A stretch of DNA of 64,000 nucleotides, from NCBI RefSeq assembly GCF_022870885.1, contig NZ_CP091509.1, positions 930,001 through 994,000 on the forward strand, written 5' to 3'. This document shows positions 44,984-52,956 of the stretch, in pieces. The stretch's first letter is position 1. Each line of letters begins with the position of its first letter. Source of the stretch: Neisseria dumasiana (GTDB lineage Bacteria > Pseudomonadota > Gammaproteobacteria > Burkholderiales > Neisseriaceae). The translations under genes and the position numbers were made by a program. The notes beneath the pieces were generated by a model. It made no database searches, was not told the DNA's origin, and saw only the letters and a list, made by a program, of their open reading frames with translations.

Positions 44984-45604
44984 ATGATTCAGAAAAAACA
45001 AATGTTTACTGCTCTTGCTGCCGTATTCGCCCTCGGTATCGGCAGCGCACAGGCCGGTGCGATTGACGCACTCAAGAAATTTAACGAAGATGCCGACGGT
45101 ATCAGCGGCAGCTTCACCCAAACCGTAAAAAGTAAGAAGAAAACCCAAACCACCAGCGGTTCGTTTCAGATTTTGCGGCCCGGTTTGTTCAAATGGCAAT
45201 ACACTTCGCCCTACAAGCAAACGATAGTAGGCGACGGCAAAACCATTTGGTTATACGATGTAGATTTGGCGCAAGTAACCAAGTCGGCGCAAAACCAAAC
45301 CATCGGCGACAGCCCCGCTGCGATTTTGTCGAACAAATCCGCGCTCGACAGCAGCTATTCTCTGCAAGAAGACGGCTCGGCAGGCGGTATTGATTATGTG
45401 CGTGCCATGCCGAAGAAAAACAACGCAGGCTATCAATACATCCGCATCGGTTTCAAAGGCGATGCTTTGGCTGCCATGCAGTTGAAAGACAGCTTCGGCA
45501 ATGAAACCACCATCCGCTTCAGCAATTTGAACATGAAGCCGAATCTTTCGCGCGGCACATTTAAATTCACGCCGCCCAAAGGTGTGGATGTGTTGAGCAA
45601 TTAA
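44984..45604 (+). CDS. lolA: Outer-membrane lipoprotein carrier LolA
   Basis: 206 aa periplasmic chaperone that takes lipoproteins from LolCDE to LolB. Signal peptide ends GIGSAQA-G (residues ~1-23). GSFTQTVKSKKK, TTSGSFQILRPGLFKWQYTSPY and GDGKTIWLYDVDLAQV are LolA signatures, including the conserved Arg of the lid region. The ATG at 44984 has AAGGAAC ahead; an in-frame upstream start would add a non-signal extension. The many lipoproteins in the window are potential clients. Confidence 0.95.
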   Translation: MIQKKQMFTALAAVFALGIGSAQAGAIDALKKFNEDADGISGSFTQTVKSKKKTQTTSGSFQILRPGLFKWQYTSPYKQTIVGDGKTIWLYDVDLAQVTKSAQNQTIGDSPAAILSNKSALDSSYSLQEDGSAGGIDYVRAMPKKNNAGYQYIRIGFKGDALAAMQLKDSFGNETTIRFSNLNMKPNLSRGTFKFTPPKGVDVLSN

Positions 45605-45628
45605 TGTAATGTGAGCAAAGACGGGCTG

Positions 45629-45648
45629 TTTCAGACGGCCGTCTGAAA
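45629..45648. repeat. Perfect head-to-head DUS palindrome
   Basis: TTTCAGACGG and CCGTCTGAAA abut with no spacer, giving a 20-bp perfect palindrome in which two DUS share the central GGCC. With no loop it is a poor RNA hairpin, unlike the other DUS pairs. Confidence 0.9.
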
Positions 45649-45845
45649 TCATACAGATGCACCCGTTGCCGGTTGATACGGCAGCGGGTGTTTTGTTTGG
45701 TTGTAAGGCTTTTCAGACGGCCTCAAGTTTCACTAACGCAGGCCGCTTATCAATCGAAATAACGATTATGTGCGCAGACACTTGCAATCCGCGCGGGCAA
45801 AGAGTATTTTCATCACTTTTAACACATCCACTTGAGAAAATAATC

Positions 45846-46847
45846 ATGGCAAGAGAAGTTCCCGCCGTATTCGGCAGTGTTTTTCATCAAGACATGCCTG
45901 TTTTGGCATTTGAAAACGGTTCGTGGCAGGAAGTGCGCTGGCAGCAGGCAAACGAACTGTCCCTTGCTCCGGGGGCGCATTGTTTGCATTACGGCAGCGA
46001 GTGTTTCGAAGGCTTGAAAGCATTCCGTCAAAAAAACGACGACATCGTTTTGTTCCGCCCCGATGCCAATATTGCGCGTATGCAGCAAAGTGCTAAGCTG
46101 CTCCATTTGCCTGTGCCGGAAGCGGAAGCGTTTCATGCCGCGCTGGTGGAGTTGGTGGCCCGTGCCGCCGATGAAATTCCCGATGCGCCGGCTGCGCTGT
46201 ATCTGCGGCCGACTTTAATCGGCACCGACCCTGTGATCGGCAAAGCCGGTGTCGGATCGTCTAACGCATTGCTGTATATATTGGCTTCTCCTGTGGGGGA
46301 TTATTTCAAAGCAGGGGCACCGATGAAGCTGTTGGTCGAAACCGAGCATATGCGCTGTGCGCCGCACATGGGGCGGGTGAAATGCGGCGGCAACTATGCG
46401 TCGGCTTTGCCGTGGGTAACGAAAGCCCGCGAAGAATATGGTGCGCATCAAGTATTGTTCTGCCCGAACGGCGACGTTCAAGAAACCGGCGCCTCTAACT
46501 TCGCACTGATTAAAGGCGACGAAATCATCACCAAGCCGCTCACCGACGAATTTCTGCACGGAGTGACCCGCGATTCGGTGCTCAAAATCGCCCGCGATAT
46601 GGGTTATCAGGTGAGCGAGCGCAATTTCACGGTAAGCGAACTGAAAGAAGCGGTAGAAAACGGTGCCGAAGCCATTTTAACCGGCACGGCGGCGGTGATT
46701 TCTCCGGTAACTTCTTTTGTGATTGAGGGCAAAGAAATCGAAGTGCAAAGCCAAGAGCGCGGTGCGGCCATCCGCAAAGCAATTACCGACATTCAATACG
46801 GTTTGGTTGAAGACCGCCACGGCTGGTTGGTTAAAGTAAAGCCTTAA
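45846..46847 (+). CDS. ilvE: Branched-chain amino acid aminotransferase
   Basis: 333 aa class IV PLP transaminase for Leu, Ile and Val. HYGSECFEGLKAFR, the PLP lysine in GRVKCGGNYASAL, CPNGDVQETGASNF and GTAAVISPVTSF fit the eukaryotic/actinobacterial-like BCAT subtype used by Neisseria. The start is placed at 45846 because the sequence MAREVPAVFGSVFH matches neisserial IlvE; the frame is open further 5' but reads across DUS sequence. Monocistronic, with a DUS hairpin after it. Confidence 0.95.
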   Translation: MAREVPAVFGSVFHQDMPVLAFENGSWQEVRWQQANELSLAPGAHCLHYGSECFEGLKAFRQKNDDIVLFRPDANIARMQQSAKLLHLPVPEAEAFHAALVELVARAADEIPDAPAALYLRPTLIGTDPVIGKAGVGSSNALLYILASPVGDYFKAGAPMKLLVETEHMRCAPHMGRVKCGGNYASALPWVTKAREEYGAHQVLFCPNGDVQETGASNFALIKGDEIITKPLTDEFLHGVTRDSVLKIARDMGYQVSERNFTVSELKEAVENGAEAILTGTAAVISPVTSFVIEGKEIEVQSQERGAAIRKAITDIQYGLVEDRHGWLVKVKP

Positions 46848-46854
46848 CCAACCT

Positions 46855-46974
46855 GTAACAGCTTGCACGCAAAACGGCCATTTGGGCGCATTTTTGCGTT
46901 GCCTGCTTATGCTATGTCTGCCCCGTTGCGCTGCTACGCCATGAACTGTGTTCATATTAGGGGGCAAATGTCTC
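46855..46974. repeat. Diverged copy of the ~145-bp IS5-like-ended repeat
   Basis: The interior GGGCGCATTTTTGCGTTGCC...GTTGCGCTGCTACGCC and the right end GGCAAATGTCTC match the copy at 59271 with many substitutions. The left end is unrecognisable. Confidence 0.5.
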
Positions 46975-47013
46975 AGGCCGTCTGAAAAAACATAAACTTT
47001 CAGACGGCCTGTT
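46974..47013 (+). terminator. DUS-pair terminator after ilvE
   Basis: CAGGCCGTCTGAAA and its exact complement enclose a 10-nt A-rich loop; GTTTAGTCTTATCTT follows. It directly abuts the degenerate repeat and lies 48 bp before the cls start. Confidence 0.7.
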
Positions 47014-47061
47014 TAGTCTTATCTTGATTGCAATCCCGCTCACTCTTTTAAACTGCAAACA

Positions 47062-48549
47062 ATGAATATAGAAATCACATGGGGGCAGATGCTGATTTAT
47101 CTGCATACTGCCGTGGCACTGGGTTTTATGGTGCGCGTACTCTACAAACAGCGCAACACCGGCACGGCATTTGCCTGGTTGATTATTTTGTTTCTGTTTC
47201 CTTTGTTCGGCGTGGCGGCATACCTGATGCTGGGCGAGCCGCGCTTGGGTATTGCCCGAGCCAAACGCACGGAAGAAATGAACCGGTTTTACGGCCGTTT
47301 CGCCGAACGTTATTTGGCCGATATCGATTTGGATACCACCGAAGAAGTTAGCCCCCGTTATCGCGGTATCGCCAAAGTGGCGGCAGACCCGACCGGATTG
47401 GGCGTTACGAAAAATAATGCCGTGTCGCTGCTGTCTTCCACCGCCGACATACTGGCGGCAATGGAAAACGATATCGAATCTGCAACCCAATCCTGCCTGC
47501 TTGCGTTTTATATCATCGACCCGCAAGGACGGATTGAACGCCTGTTAGACAGAGTTATCGAAGCGGCCGGACGCGGAGTGGATTGTGTGATTTTGGCCGA
47601 TGCGGTGGGCAGCCGCAGTTTTTTCAACAGCGCATGGATAGAGAAGTTGCGTCATGCCGGCGTAGAAGTGCATGCCGCATTGCCGGTGGGGCCGCTGCGC
47701 ACGCTGTTTACCCGCAGCGATTTGAGAAATCACCGCAAGTTGATGATTATCGACAAGAAAATAGGCTATACCGGCAGCTATAATCTCGTTGATCCGCACT
47801 TTTTCAAAAAAGGTGCGGGCGTGGGCGAGTGGGTGGATGTGATGATGCGCTGCACCGGCCCGATGGTGCTGGAAATGACGGCAGTGTTTTATGCCGATGT
47901 GGCGGTTGAAAACGATGAGAATTTGGTTGAAATACAAAAATACCTGAGCACTTATGTAGATATTATTCCGGCCATGCTGCCTGAAAAAATGCAAGCCGGA
48001 AAAGTGGTGGCGCAGGTTATCCCTTCCAGCCCCAGCCAAACCGACCGGGTAATCTACGAAACCATCATCAGCGCGATTTATGCGGCAACCCGCAAACTGG
48101 TGATCACCACTCCCTATTTTGTGCCCGACGATTCCCTGCTGATGGCGTTGACCAATGCCGCCAAACGGGGCGTTGAAGTTACCTTGATTCTGCCGGCCAA
48201 AGTCGATTCGCTGATGGTGCGTTACGCTTCGCAGGCCTATTACCCGATGCTGTTGCGCTCGGGCGTGAAAATCGCGCTTTTCGACGGCGGCTTGCTGCAC
48301 GCCAAAACCATGACGGTGGACGACGGCTACACGCTTTTCGGCACGGTAAACATGGATATGCGCAGCTTCTTTTTGAATTTGGAAATCAGTTTGGCCATAT
48401 ACGATAAAGGCATGACCAAACAGGTGCGCGATTTGCAGGCGCATTATTTGCAAAGCAGCCGTTATGTGAGCATTAAAAATTGGCAGCAACGTGCGCGATG
48501 GTGGGGATTGGTCGAAAACACCGTGCGTTTGATGAGCCCGTTGTTGTAA
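47062..48549 (+). CDS. cls: Cardiolipin synthase
   Basis: 495 aa. Two N-terminal transmembrane segments (QMLIYLHTAVALGFMV and AFAWLIILFLFPLFGVAAY) anchor the enzyme; two phospholipase-D HKD motifs follow: NHRKLMIIDKKIGYTGSYN and LHAKTMTVDDGYTLFGTVN. It joins phosphatidyl groups to make cardiolipin. The AYLMLGEPRLG segment after helix 2 is typical of ClsA-type enzymes. Single gene flanked by DUS hairpins. Confidence 0.95.
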   Translation: MNIEITWGQMLIYLHTAVALGFMVRVLYKQRNTGTAFAWLIILFLFPLFGVAAYLMLGEPRLGIARAKRTEEMNRFYGRFAERYLADIDLDTTEEVSPRYRGIAKVAADPTGLGVTKNNAVSLLSSTADILAAMENDIESATQSCLLAFYIIDPQGRIERLLDRVIEAAGRGVDCVILADAVGSRSFFNSAWIEKLRHAGVEVHAALPVGPLRTLFTRSDLRNHRKLMIIDKKIGYTGSYNLVDPHFFKKGAGVGEWVDVMMRCTGPMVLEMTAVFYADVAVENDENLVEIQKYLSTYVDIIPAMLPEKMQAGKVVAQVIPSSPSQTDRVIYETIISAIYAATRKLVITTPYFVPDDSLLMALTNAAKRGVEVTLILPAKVDSLMVRYASQAYYPMLLRSGVKIALFDGGLLHAKTMTVDDGYTLFGTVNMDMRSFFLNLEISLAIYDKGMTKQVRDLQAHYLQSSRYVSIKNWQQRARWWGLVENTVRLMSPLL

Positions 48550-48566
48550 TACGGTATTGTCGTTGA

Positions 48567-48596
48567 CAGGCCGTCTGAAAATATTCAGACGGTCTC
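48567..48596 (+). terminator. DUS-pair hairpin after cls
   Basis: CAGGCCGTCTGAA faces TTCAGACGGTCTC (one substitution) across a 4-nt loop, 18 bp after the cls stop. No T-run. Confidence 0.55.
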
Positions 48597-49030
48597 CTAT
48601 GGGCAATTGCATAATTTTATAGCAATTCTGAAAATATATAAGTGTGTATACATTTTCTTGGTGAAGTTTGGGTTAGAAATTAAGCTGAAACTAAAAGATG
48701 TTTTGTTTTGTCGTATTGGTAAAATTTTGCTAATCGCATTCAGAGAGATGTTGAATGAATAAATGTTTGATTTGAGCTACTCAAATTTATTTTTAAGTGA
48801 AGTAGATAAAATGAACATTATGAATATGAAATATAAAAGTAAAAAAAGAAGCATTGAAGCGCATAATAAAAATAAAGTACAATTCCGAACTTTGAATTTA
48901 ACTCCAAAAATCCATTATATAGTAGTTTCTTTGTCTGAAAGCTACTGTATCTTGTGTTGAAGGTAAGAGTTTTTGGTATAACTTTCAATAAAGTAATTGA
49001 GATGGTACTAACTTAAGATAGGATAAGCAG
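48597..49030. promoter_or_regulatory. 434-bp AT-rich leader of nrdA
   Basis: Strikingly AT-rich compared with its flanks and without a supported gene; a 65-codon open frame at 48763-48960 has no ribosome site or recognisable product. Two imperfect 16-bp matches to the NrdR box (ACACWATATMTWGTGT) lie at 48912-48927 (weak) and 48942-48957 (CTACTGTATCTTGTGT, better), spaced 30 bp start to start, about three helical turns. NrdR represses class Ia nrd genes. AAGATAGGATAAGC before the nrdA ATG is the ribosome site. Confidence 0.35.
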
Positions 49031-51310
49031 ATGAATGCAGCAAATGACCTGAAAGTTACAAAGCGAGACGGTAGGTTAGAACCGTTGGACCTTTATAAAA
49101 TCCACCGCGTCATCAACTGGGCGGCGGAAGGTTTGGACAATGTTTCCGTTTCTCAGGTCGAGCTGAAGTCGCATATCCAGTTTTACAACGGCATCCGTAC
49201 CGACGATATCCACGAAACCATCATCAAAGCGGCGGCCGATTTAATTTCACAAGATACGCCCGATTACCAATATCTCGCCGCACGCTTGGCGATTTTCCAT
49301 TTACGCAAAATTGCATATGGCGAATTCGAGCCGCCGCACCTGTTCGACCACGTTTCCAAGCTCACCGAAGCGGGTAAATACGACCGCCATATCCTTGCCG
49401 ATTACAGCCGTGAAGAATTCGAAGAATTGAACGATTATATCGACCACGAGCGCGATATGACTTTCTCTTACGGTGCGGTCAAGCAGCTTGAAGGCAAATA
49501 TCTGGTGCAAAACCGCGTAACCCGCCAAATCTACGAAACGCCGCAGTTTCTGTATATTTTGGTGGCCATGTGCCTGTTTGCCAAATATCCGAAAGCCACC
49601 CGTTTGGATTATGTGAAACGCTTTTACGATGCCGTTTCCACCTTCAAAATTTCCCTGCCTACGCCGATTATGTCGGGCGTGCGCACGCCGACGCGCCAAT
49701 TCTCAAGCTGCGTGTTGATTGAGTGCGACGACAGTCTCGACAGCATCAACGCCACCACCAGCGCGATTGTGAAATACGTTTCGCAACGTGCCGGTATCGG
49801 CATCAACGCAGGCCGTATCCGCGGCTTGGGCAGCGAAATCCGCGGCGGCGAGGCACAACACACCGGCTGTATTCCGTTTTTCAAAATGTTCCAAGCCGCG
49901 GTTAAGTCTTGTTCGCAAGGCGGCGTGCGCGGCGGCGCGGCTACTCTGTTTTACCCGCTGTGGCACATCGAAGTGGAAAGCCTGCTGGTGCTGAAAAACA
50001 ACCGCGGCGTAGAAGACAACCGCGTTCGCCATCTCGACTACGGCGTGCAAATCAACCGCCTGCTTTATACCCGCCTGATTAAAGGCGGCAACATTACCTT
50101 GTTCTCGCCCAACGAAGTACCCGGCTTGTACGAAGCGTTTTTTGCCGATCAAGACCAGTTCGAGTGTTTGTATACGCAATACGAACAGGATCCGAATATC
50201 CGCAAACGTTCACTGCCTGCAACCGAACTGTTTTCATTGATGATGCAGGAACGCGCCGGCACAGGCCGCATCTACATTCAAAACGTCGATCATTGCAACA
50301 CGCACAGCCCGTTTGACCCCAAAGTCGCGCCTGTGCGCCAATCCAACCTGTGCCTGGAAATCGCCCTGCCGACCAAGCCGTTAAACGACATCAACGATGA
50401 AAACGGCGAAATAGCCTTGTGTACCTTGTCGGCATTCAACTTGGGCGCGCTGGAAAGTTTGGATGAACTCGAAGGCTTGGCCGATCTCGCCGTCCGCGCA
50501 CTCGATGCCTTGTTGGATTATCAGGATTACCCCGTTAAAGCGGCCAAAGTCGCCACCATGAACCGCCGCACCCTCGGCATCGGCGTGATTAACTACGCCT
50601 ACTATTTGGCCAAAAACGGTGTGAAATACAGCGACGATTCCGCTATCCCTTTAACCCACCGCACCTTTGAAGCCATCCAATACTACTTGCTCAAAGCCTC
50701 GGTGGAACTCGCCAAAGAATTCGGAGCCTGCCCGCTGTTCAATGAAACTACTTACGCGCAAGGCAAACTGCCGATTGATACCTACAAAAAAGATTTGGAT
50801 GCCATCTGCCAAGAGCCGCTGCATCTCGATTGGGAAAGCCTGCGTGCCGACATTGTGAAGCACGGCCTGCGCAATTCAACCTTAACCGCCTTGATGCCGT
50901 CTGAAACCAGCTCGCAGATTGCCAACGCCACCAACGGCATCGAACCGCCGCGCGGTTTGGTGTCTGTCAAAGCCTCGAAAGACGGTATTCTGAAACAAGT
51001 GGTGCCTGAATTCGGCCGTCTGAAAAACCAATACGAACTGCTGTGGCAAATGCCTTCCAACGACGGTTATTTAAAACTTGTCGGCATTATGCAGAAGTTT
51101 GTCGATCAGGCCATTTCCGCCAATACCAGCTACGACCCGCAACGCTTCGAAGGCGGCCGCGTCCCGATGAAGCAACTGCTGAAAGATTTGCTCACCGCCT
51201 ACAAATTCGGCTTGAAAACCCTGTATTACCATAACACCCGCGACGGAGCTGACGATACGCAGACTGACTTGCAGGATGACGGCTGTGTTGGTGGGGCTTG
51301 TAAGATCTAG
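49031..51310 (+). CDS. nrdA: Class Ia ribonucleotide reductase, alpha subunit
   Basis: 759 aa, close in size to E. coli NrdA. An N-terminal ATP-cone (VTKRDGRLEPLDLYKIHRV) gives dATP/ATP allosteric control. The active-site N-x-C-x-E is SNLCLEIALPT; the first redox cysteine lies in RQFSSCVLIE; the C-terminal shuttle pair is CVGGAC just before the end. It reduces ribonucleoside diphosphates to deoxy forms with NrdB. nrdB, normally next, is displaced ~1.65 kb by a toxin cassette. An in-frame DUS encodes FGRLKN. Confidence 0.97.
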   Translation: MNAANDLKVTKRDGRLEPLDLYKIHRVINWAAEGLDNVSVSQVELKSHIQFYNGIRTDDIHETIIKAAADLISQDTPDYQYLAARLAIFHLRKIAYGEFEPPHLFDHVSKLTEAGKYDRHILADYSREEFEELNDYIDHERDMTFSYGAVKQLEGKYLVQNRVTRQIYETPQFLYILVAMCLFAKYPKATRLDYVKRFYDAVSTFKISLPTPIMSGVRTPTRQFSSCVLIECDDSLDSINATTSAIVKYVSQRAGIGINAGRIRGLGSEIRGGEAQHTGCIPFFKMFQAAVKSCSQGGVRGGAATLFYPLWHIEVESLLVLKNNRGVEDNRVRHLDYGVQINRLLYTRLIKGGNITLFSPNEVPGLYEAFFADQDQFECLYTQYEQDPNIRKRSLPATELFSLMMQERAGTGRIYIQNVDHCNTHSPFDPKVAPVRQSNLCLEIALPTKPLNDINDENGEIALCTLSAFNLGALESLDELEGLADLAVRALDALLDYQDYPVKAAKVATMNRRTLGIGVINYAYYLAKNGVKYSDDSAIPLTHRTFEAIQYYLLKASVELAKEFGACPLFNETTYAQGKLPIDTYKKDLDAICQEPLHLDWESLRADIVKHGLRNSTLTALMPSETSSQIANATNGIEPPRGLVSVKASKDGILKQVVPEFGRLKNQYELLWQMPSNDGYLKLVGIMQKFVDQAISANTSYDPQRFEGGRVPMKQLLKDLLTAYKFGLKTLYYHNTRDGADDTQTDLQDDGCVGGACKI

Positions 51311-51326
51311 ATGTAAGTTTAAAAGC

Positions 51327-51357
51327 TAGCCCATATTGAGTTTTTCAATATGGGCTA
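51327..51357 (+). terminator. Hairpin separating nrdA from the PAAR-Tae4-Tai4 cassette
   Basis: A 13-bp perfect stem TAGCCCATATTGA / TCAATATGGGCTA with a 5-nt loop, 16 bp after nrdA. A T-run occurs only ten bases later (GTTTTT), so termination may be incomplete, which would allow some read-through into the cassette and nrdB. Confidence 0.6.
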
Positions 51358-51389
51358 TGCAATAGTTTTTCAGAAGAGGAACTTTTTTT

Positions 51390-51971
51390 GTGGCAACACG
51401 CAGAGTAATTATAGTAGGTGACCGAACTACACATGGTGGTATAGTTTTAACTGGTTCGAGTACGATGCTAGTGGAAGGAAAGCAAATCGCAAAAATAGGA
51501 GATTTGGTACATTGTCCAAAATGTAATGGCACTTTCCCTATTATAGAAGGCTCCAATCAGGCGTTTTTCTTTGGTACAGGTGTTGCACTTGAAGGAATGA
51601 AAGTGGCATGTGGAGCTGTATTAATAGGCTCACAATCATTAATGTATGTTGATGATGAAGCTAGTGGCTCGGGTAAGTCACATATTTCGCTTAATGTTTT
51701 AGAGAATAAAAAAGAGATTGAGAAAAAAATAATAGATTTATATTGGTCTTATGGTGAAAATAAAATCCGATTAGATCAAGAAAAATCAAGATATTATACG
51801 GATTTGAATTTGCATATTGTTACCGAGAATTATCATGATGGGGAGCTTGTTTCGGTAGAGTGTGAATATGAAGGGGAGATGGGGATTAGTAAGAAAACGG
51901 TTTCAGCAGTTGTGAATAATAATGCAGCCTGTATTTTGCAGGTGTTTAAAAATGAAAGAATTATAGTTTAG
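51390..51971 (+). CDS. PAAR-domain protein (type VI secretion tip) with C-terminal extension
   Basis: 193 aa from a GTG start with AGAGGAA upstream. Residues ~1-88 are a PAAR domain: GDRTTHGGIVLTGSSTML, GKQIAKIGDLVHCPKC, GVALEGMKVACGAVLIG. Candidate zinc ligands are His15, His41, Cys42/Cys45 and Cys74. PAAR proteins sharpen the VgrG spike and carry effectors. Residues ~95-193 form an unfamiliar beta-rich extension (NLHIVTENYHDGELVSVECEYEG...). The Tae4 gene follows 10 bp downstream, so the extension probably docks that effector (inference). Codon use is far more AT-rich than in nrdA and nrdB. Confidence 0.88.
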   Translation: MATRRVIIVGDRTTHGGIVLTGSSTMLVEGKQIAKIGDLVHCPKCNGTFPIIEGSNQAFFFGTGVALEGMKVACGAVLIGSQSLMYVDDEASGSGKSHISLNVLENKKEIEKKIIDLYWSYGENKIRLDQEKSRYYTDLNLHIVTENYHDGELVSVECEYEGEMGISKKTVSAVVNNNAACILQVFKNERIIV

Positions 51972-51981
51972 TGGAACTATT

Positions 51982-52530
51982 ATGACCATCACAGTAACTG
52001 CTCAAGGAAGTTCAGCTTCTATTTCTATTAAAAGACCGAGATTTTCTGATTTATGGAAAGCTTATCCTAAAAAATCAAGTGCAGAAGAAGCTTACCGGCA
52101 GGCAGGCGGTATTCCGCTTGCGTTATATTTAGAAAACTCAACCGCTTATGAGAATGCTTGTGCTATCAGATTGAGCCATTCATTCAATGAAGGAAATTTT
52201 CCTTTAACTAAACAGAAATTATCCAGTGTGAAAAATGCTTACGCTCAAAAAGGAGCAAATGGAAAACCATATCTATTCAGAGTTAATGACATGATTAAGT
52301 ATGTTACTAATCAGTTAGGAAAACCTGACATAGAATTAATAGCAAATGGAACTAATCAAAGTAAACATTTCGCAGGCATGCAAGGCATCATTATTTTTGT
52401 GGTTAAAGGGTGGGGTAATGCAACCGGGCATGTGACATTATGGAATGACTATGAATGTGGAGACAAATGTTATTTCCAACCAAATAATGCAACGTTAGTA
52501 AAAATATTATTTTGGAGATTAATAGATTGA
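51982..52530 (+). CDS. tae4: Type VI secretion amidase effector, Tae4 family
   Basis: 182 aa, no signal peptide. The papain-like (NlpC/P60-fold) catalytic dyad is Cys60 in YENACAIRLSHSFN and His150 in GNATGHVTLWN. FSDLWKAYPK, YLFRVNDMIKYV and the Cys159-Cys163 pair in ECGDKCYF complete the Tae4 pattern. Tae4 enzymes cleave the gamma-D-glutamyl-meso-DAP bond of peptidoglycan in rival cells after type VI delivery. The gene lies between a PAAR gene and its immunity gene, with which it overlaps (TTGA). No T6SS structural genes are in the window. Confidence 0.92.
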   Translation: MTITVTAQGSSASISIKRPRFSDLWKAYPKKSSAEEAYRQAGGIPLALYLENSTAYENACAIRLSHSFNEGNFPLTKQKLSSVKNAYAQKGANGKPYLFRVNDMIKYVTNQLGKPDIELIANGTNQSKHFAGMQGIIIFVVKGWGNATGHVTLWNDYECGDKCYFQPNNATLVKILFWRLID

Positions 52531-52892
52531 AAAACAAATTTTATCTTTCAGTTTTTATAATATTACTCTCAAATTCTATATCATCATATGCGAAATCAAA
52601 TGAAATTATAAAAAACCGTCAGCTTCTAAAAAACTATGGTATTGCTCATTGTATTGCAAAGTTTGGAGAAGGCGAGTGGTTGAAAAAAGACTTGGGCAAT
52701 GCAAAAAGTCTATATTTTCAAGCAGGAAGTTATCACGGAGATGCACTTAAGCATATTGATCGTTATTTTGGAAAGGAAATGGCTAATTCCAAAGAAGCCG
52801 ATAGTGGAAATAATCCTTTAATTTTTCATAAATGTTTAACTATCTATAATTCACCTAAGTATCAGAAATTTATAAATGGTTTGGTGAAATAA
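52527..52892 (+). CDS. tai4: Type VI amidase immunity protein, Tai4 family
   Basis: 121 aa from a TTG start at 52527 (GGAG nine bases upstream), chosen because it gives a clean signal peptide (MKNKFYLSVFIILL...SSYA); a TTG at 52512 would add five polar residues. The mature protein is helical with two cysteines (AHCIAKFG and HKCLTIY), as in periplasmic Tai4 dimers that plug the Tae4 active site. The start overlaps the tae4 stop, coupling toxin and antidote translation. Same AT-rich composition as its two upstream neighbours. Confidence 0.85.
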   Translation: MKNKFYLSVFIILLSNSISSYAKSNEIIKNRQLLKNYGIAHCIAKFGEGEWLKKDLGNAKSLYFQAGSYHGDALKHIDRYFGKEMANSKEADSGNNPLIFHKCLTIYNSPKYQKFINGLVK

Positions 52893-52956
52893 ATTGACAA
52901 TTCTATATTAGAAATTGAGATGTCGAGAGAGTTTTATGTCCTGCGAACACCTAGTG

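Noticed and set aside
47545..48612. 355-codon open frame opposite cls
   Set aside because: Antisense shadow of a well-supported cardiolipin synthase; His/Gln-rich translation typical of reverse-strand GC-rich genes.
48763..48960. 65-codon open frame upstream of nrdA
   Set aside because: No ribosome site, very AT-rich low-information sequence, and it overlaps the likely control region; nothing recognisable in the product.
52894..52930. Promoter for nrdB (TTGACA at 52894)
   Set aside because: No convincing -10 hexamer at 16-18 bp spacing; kept only as a remark in the nrdB finding.
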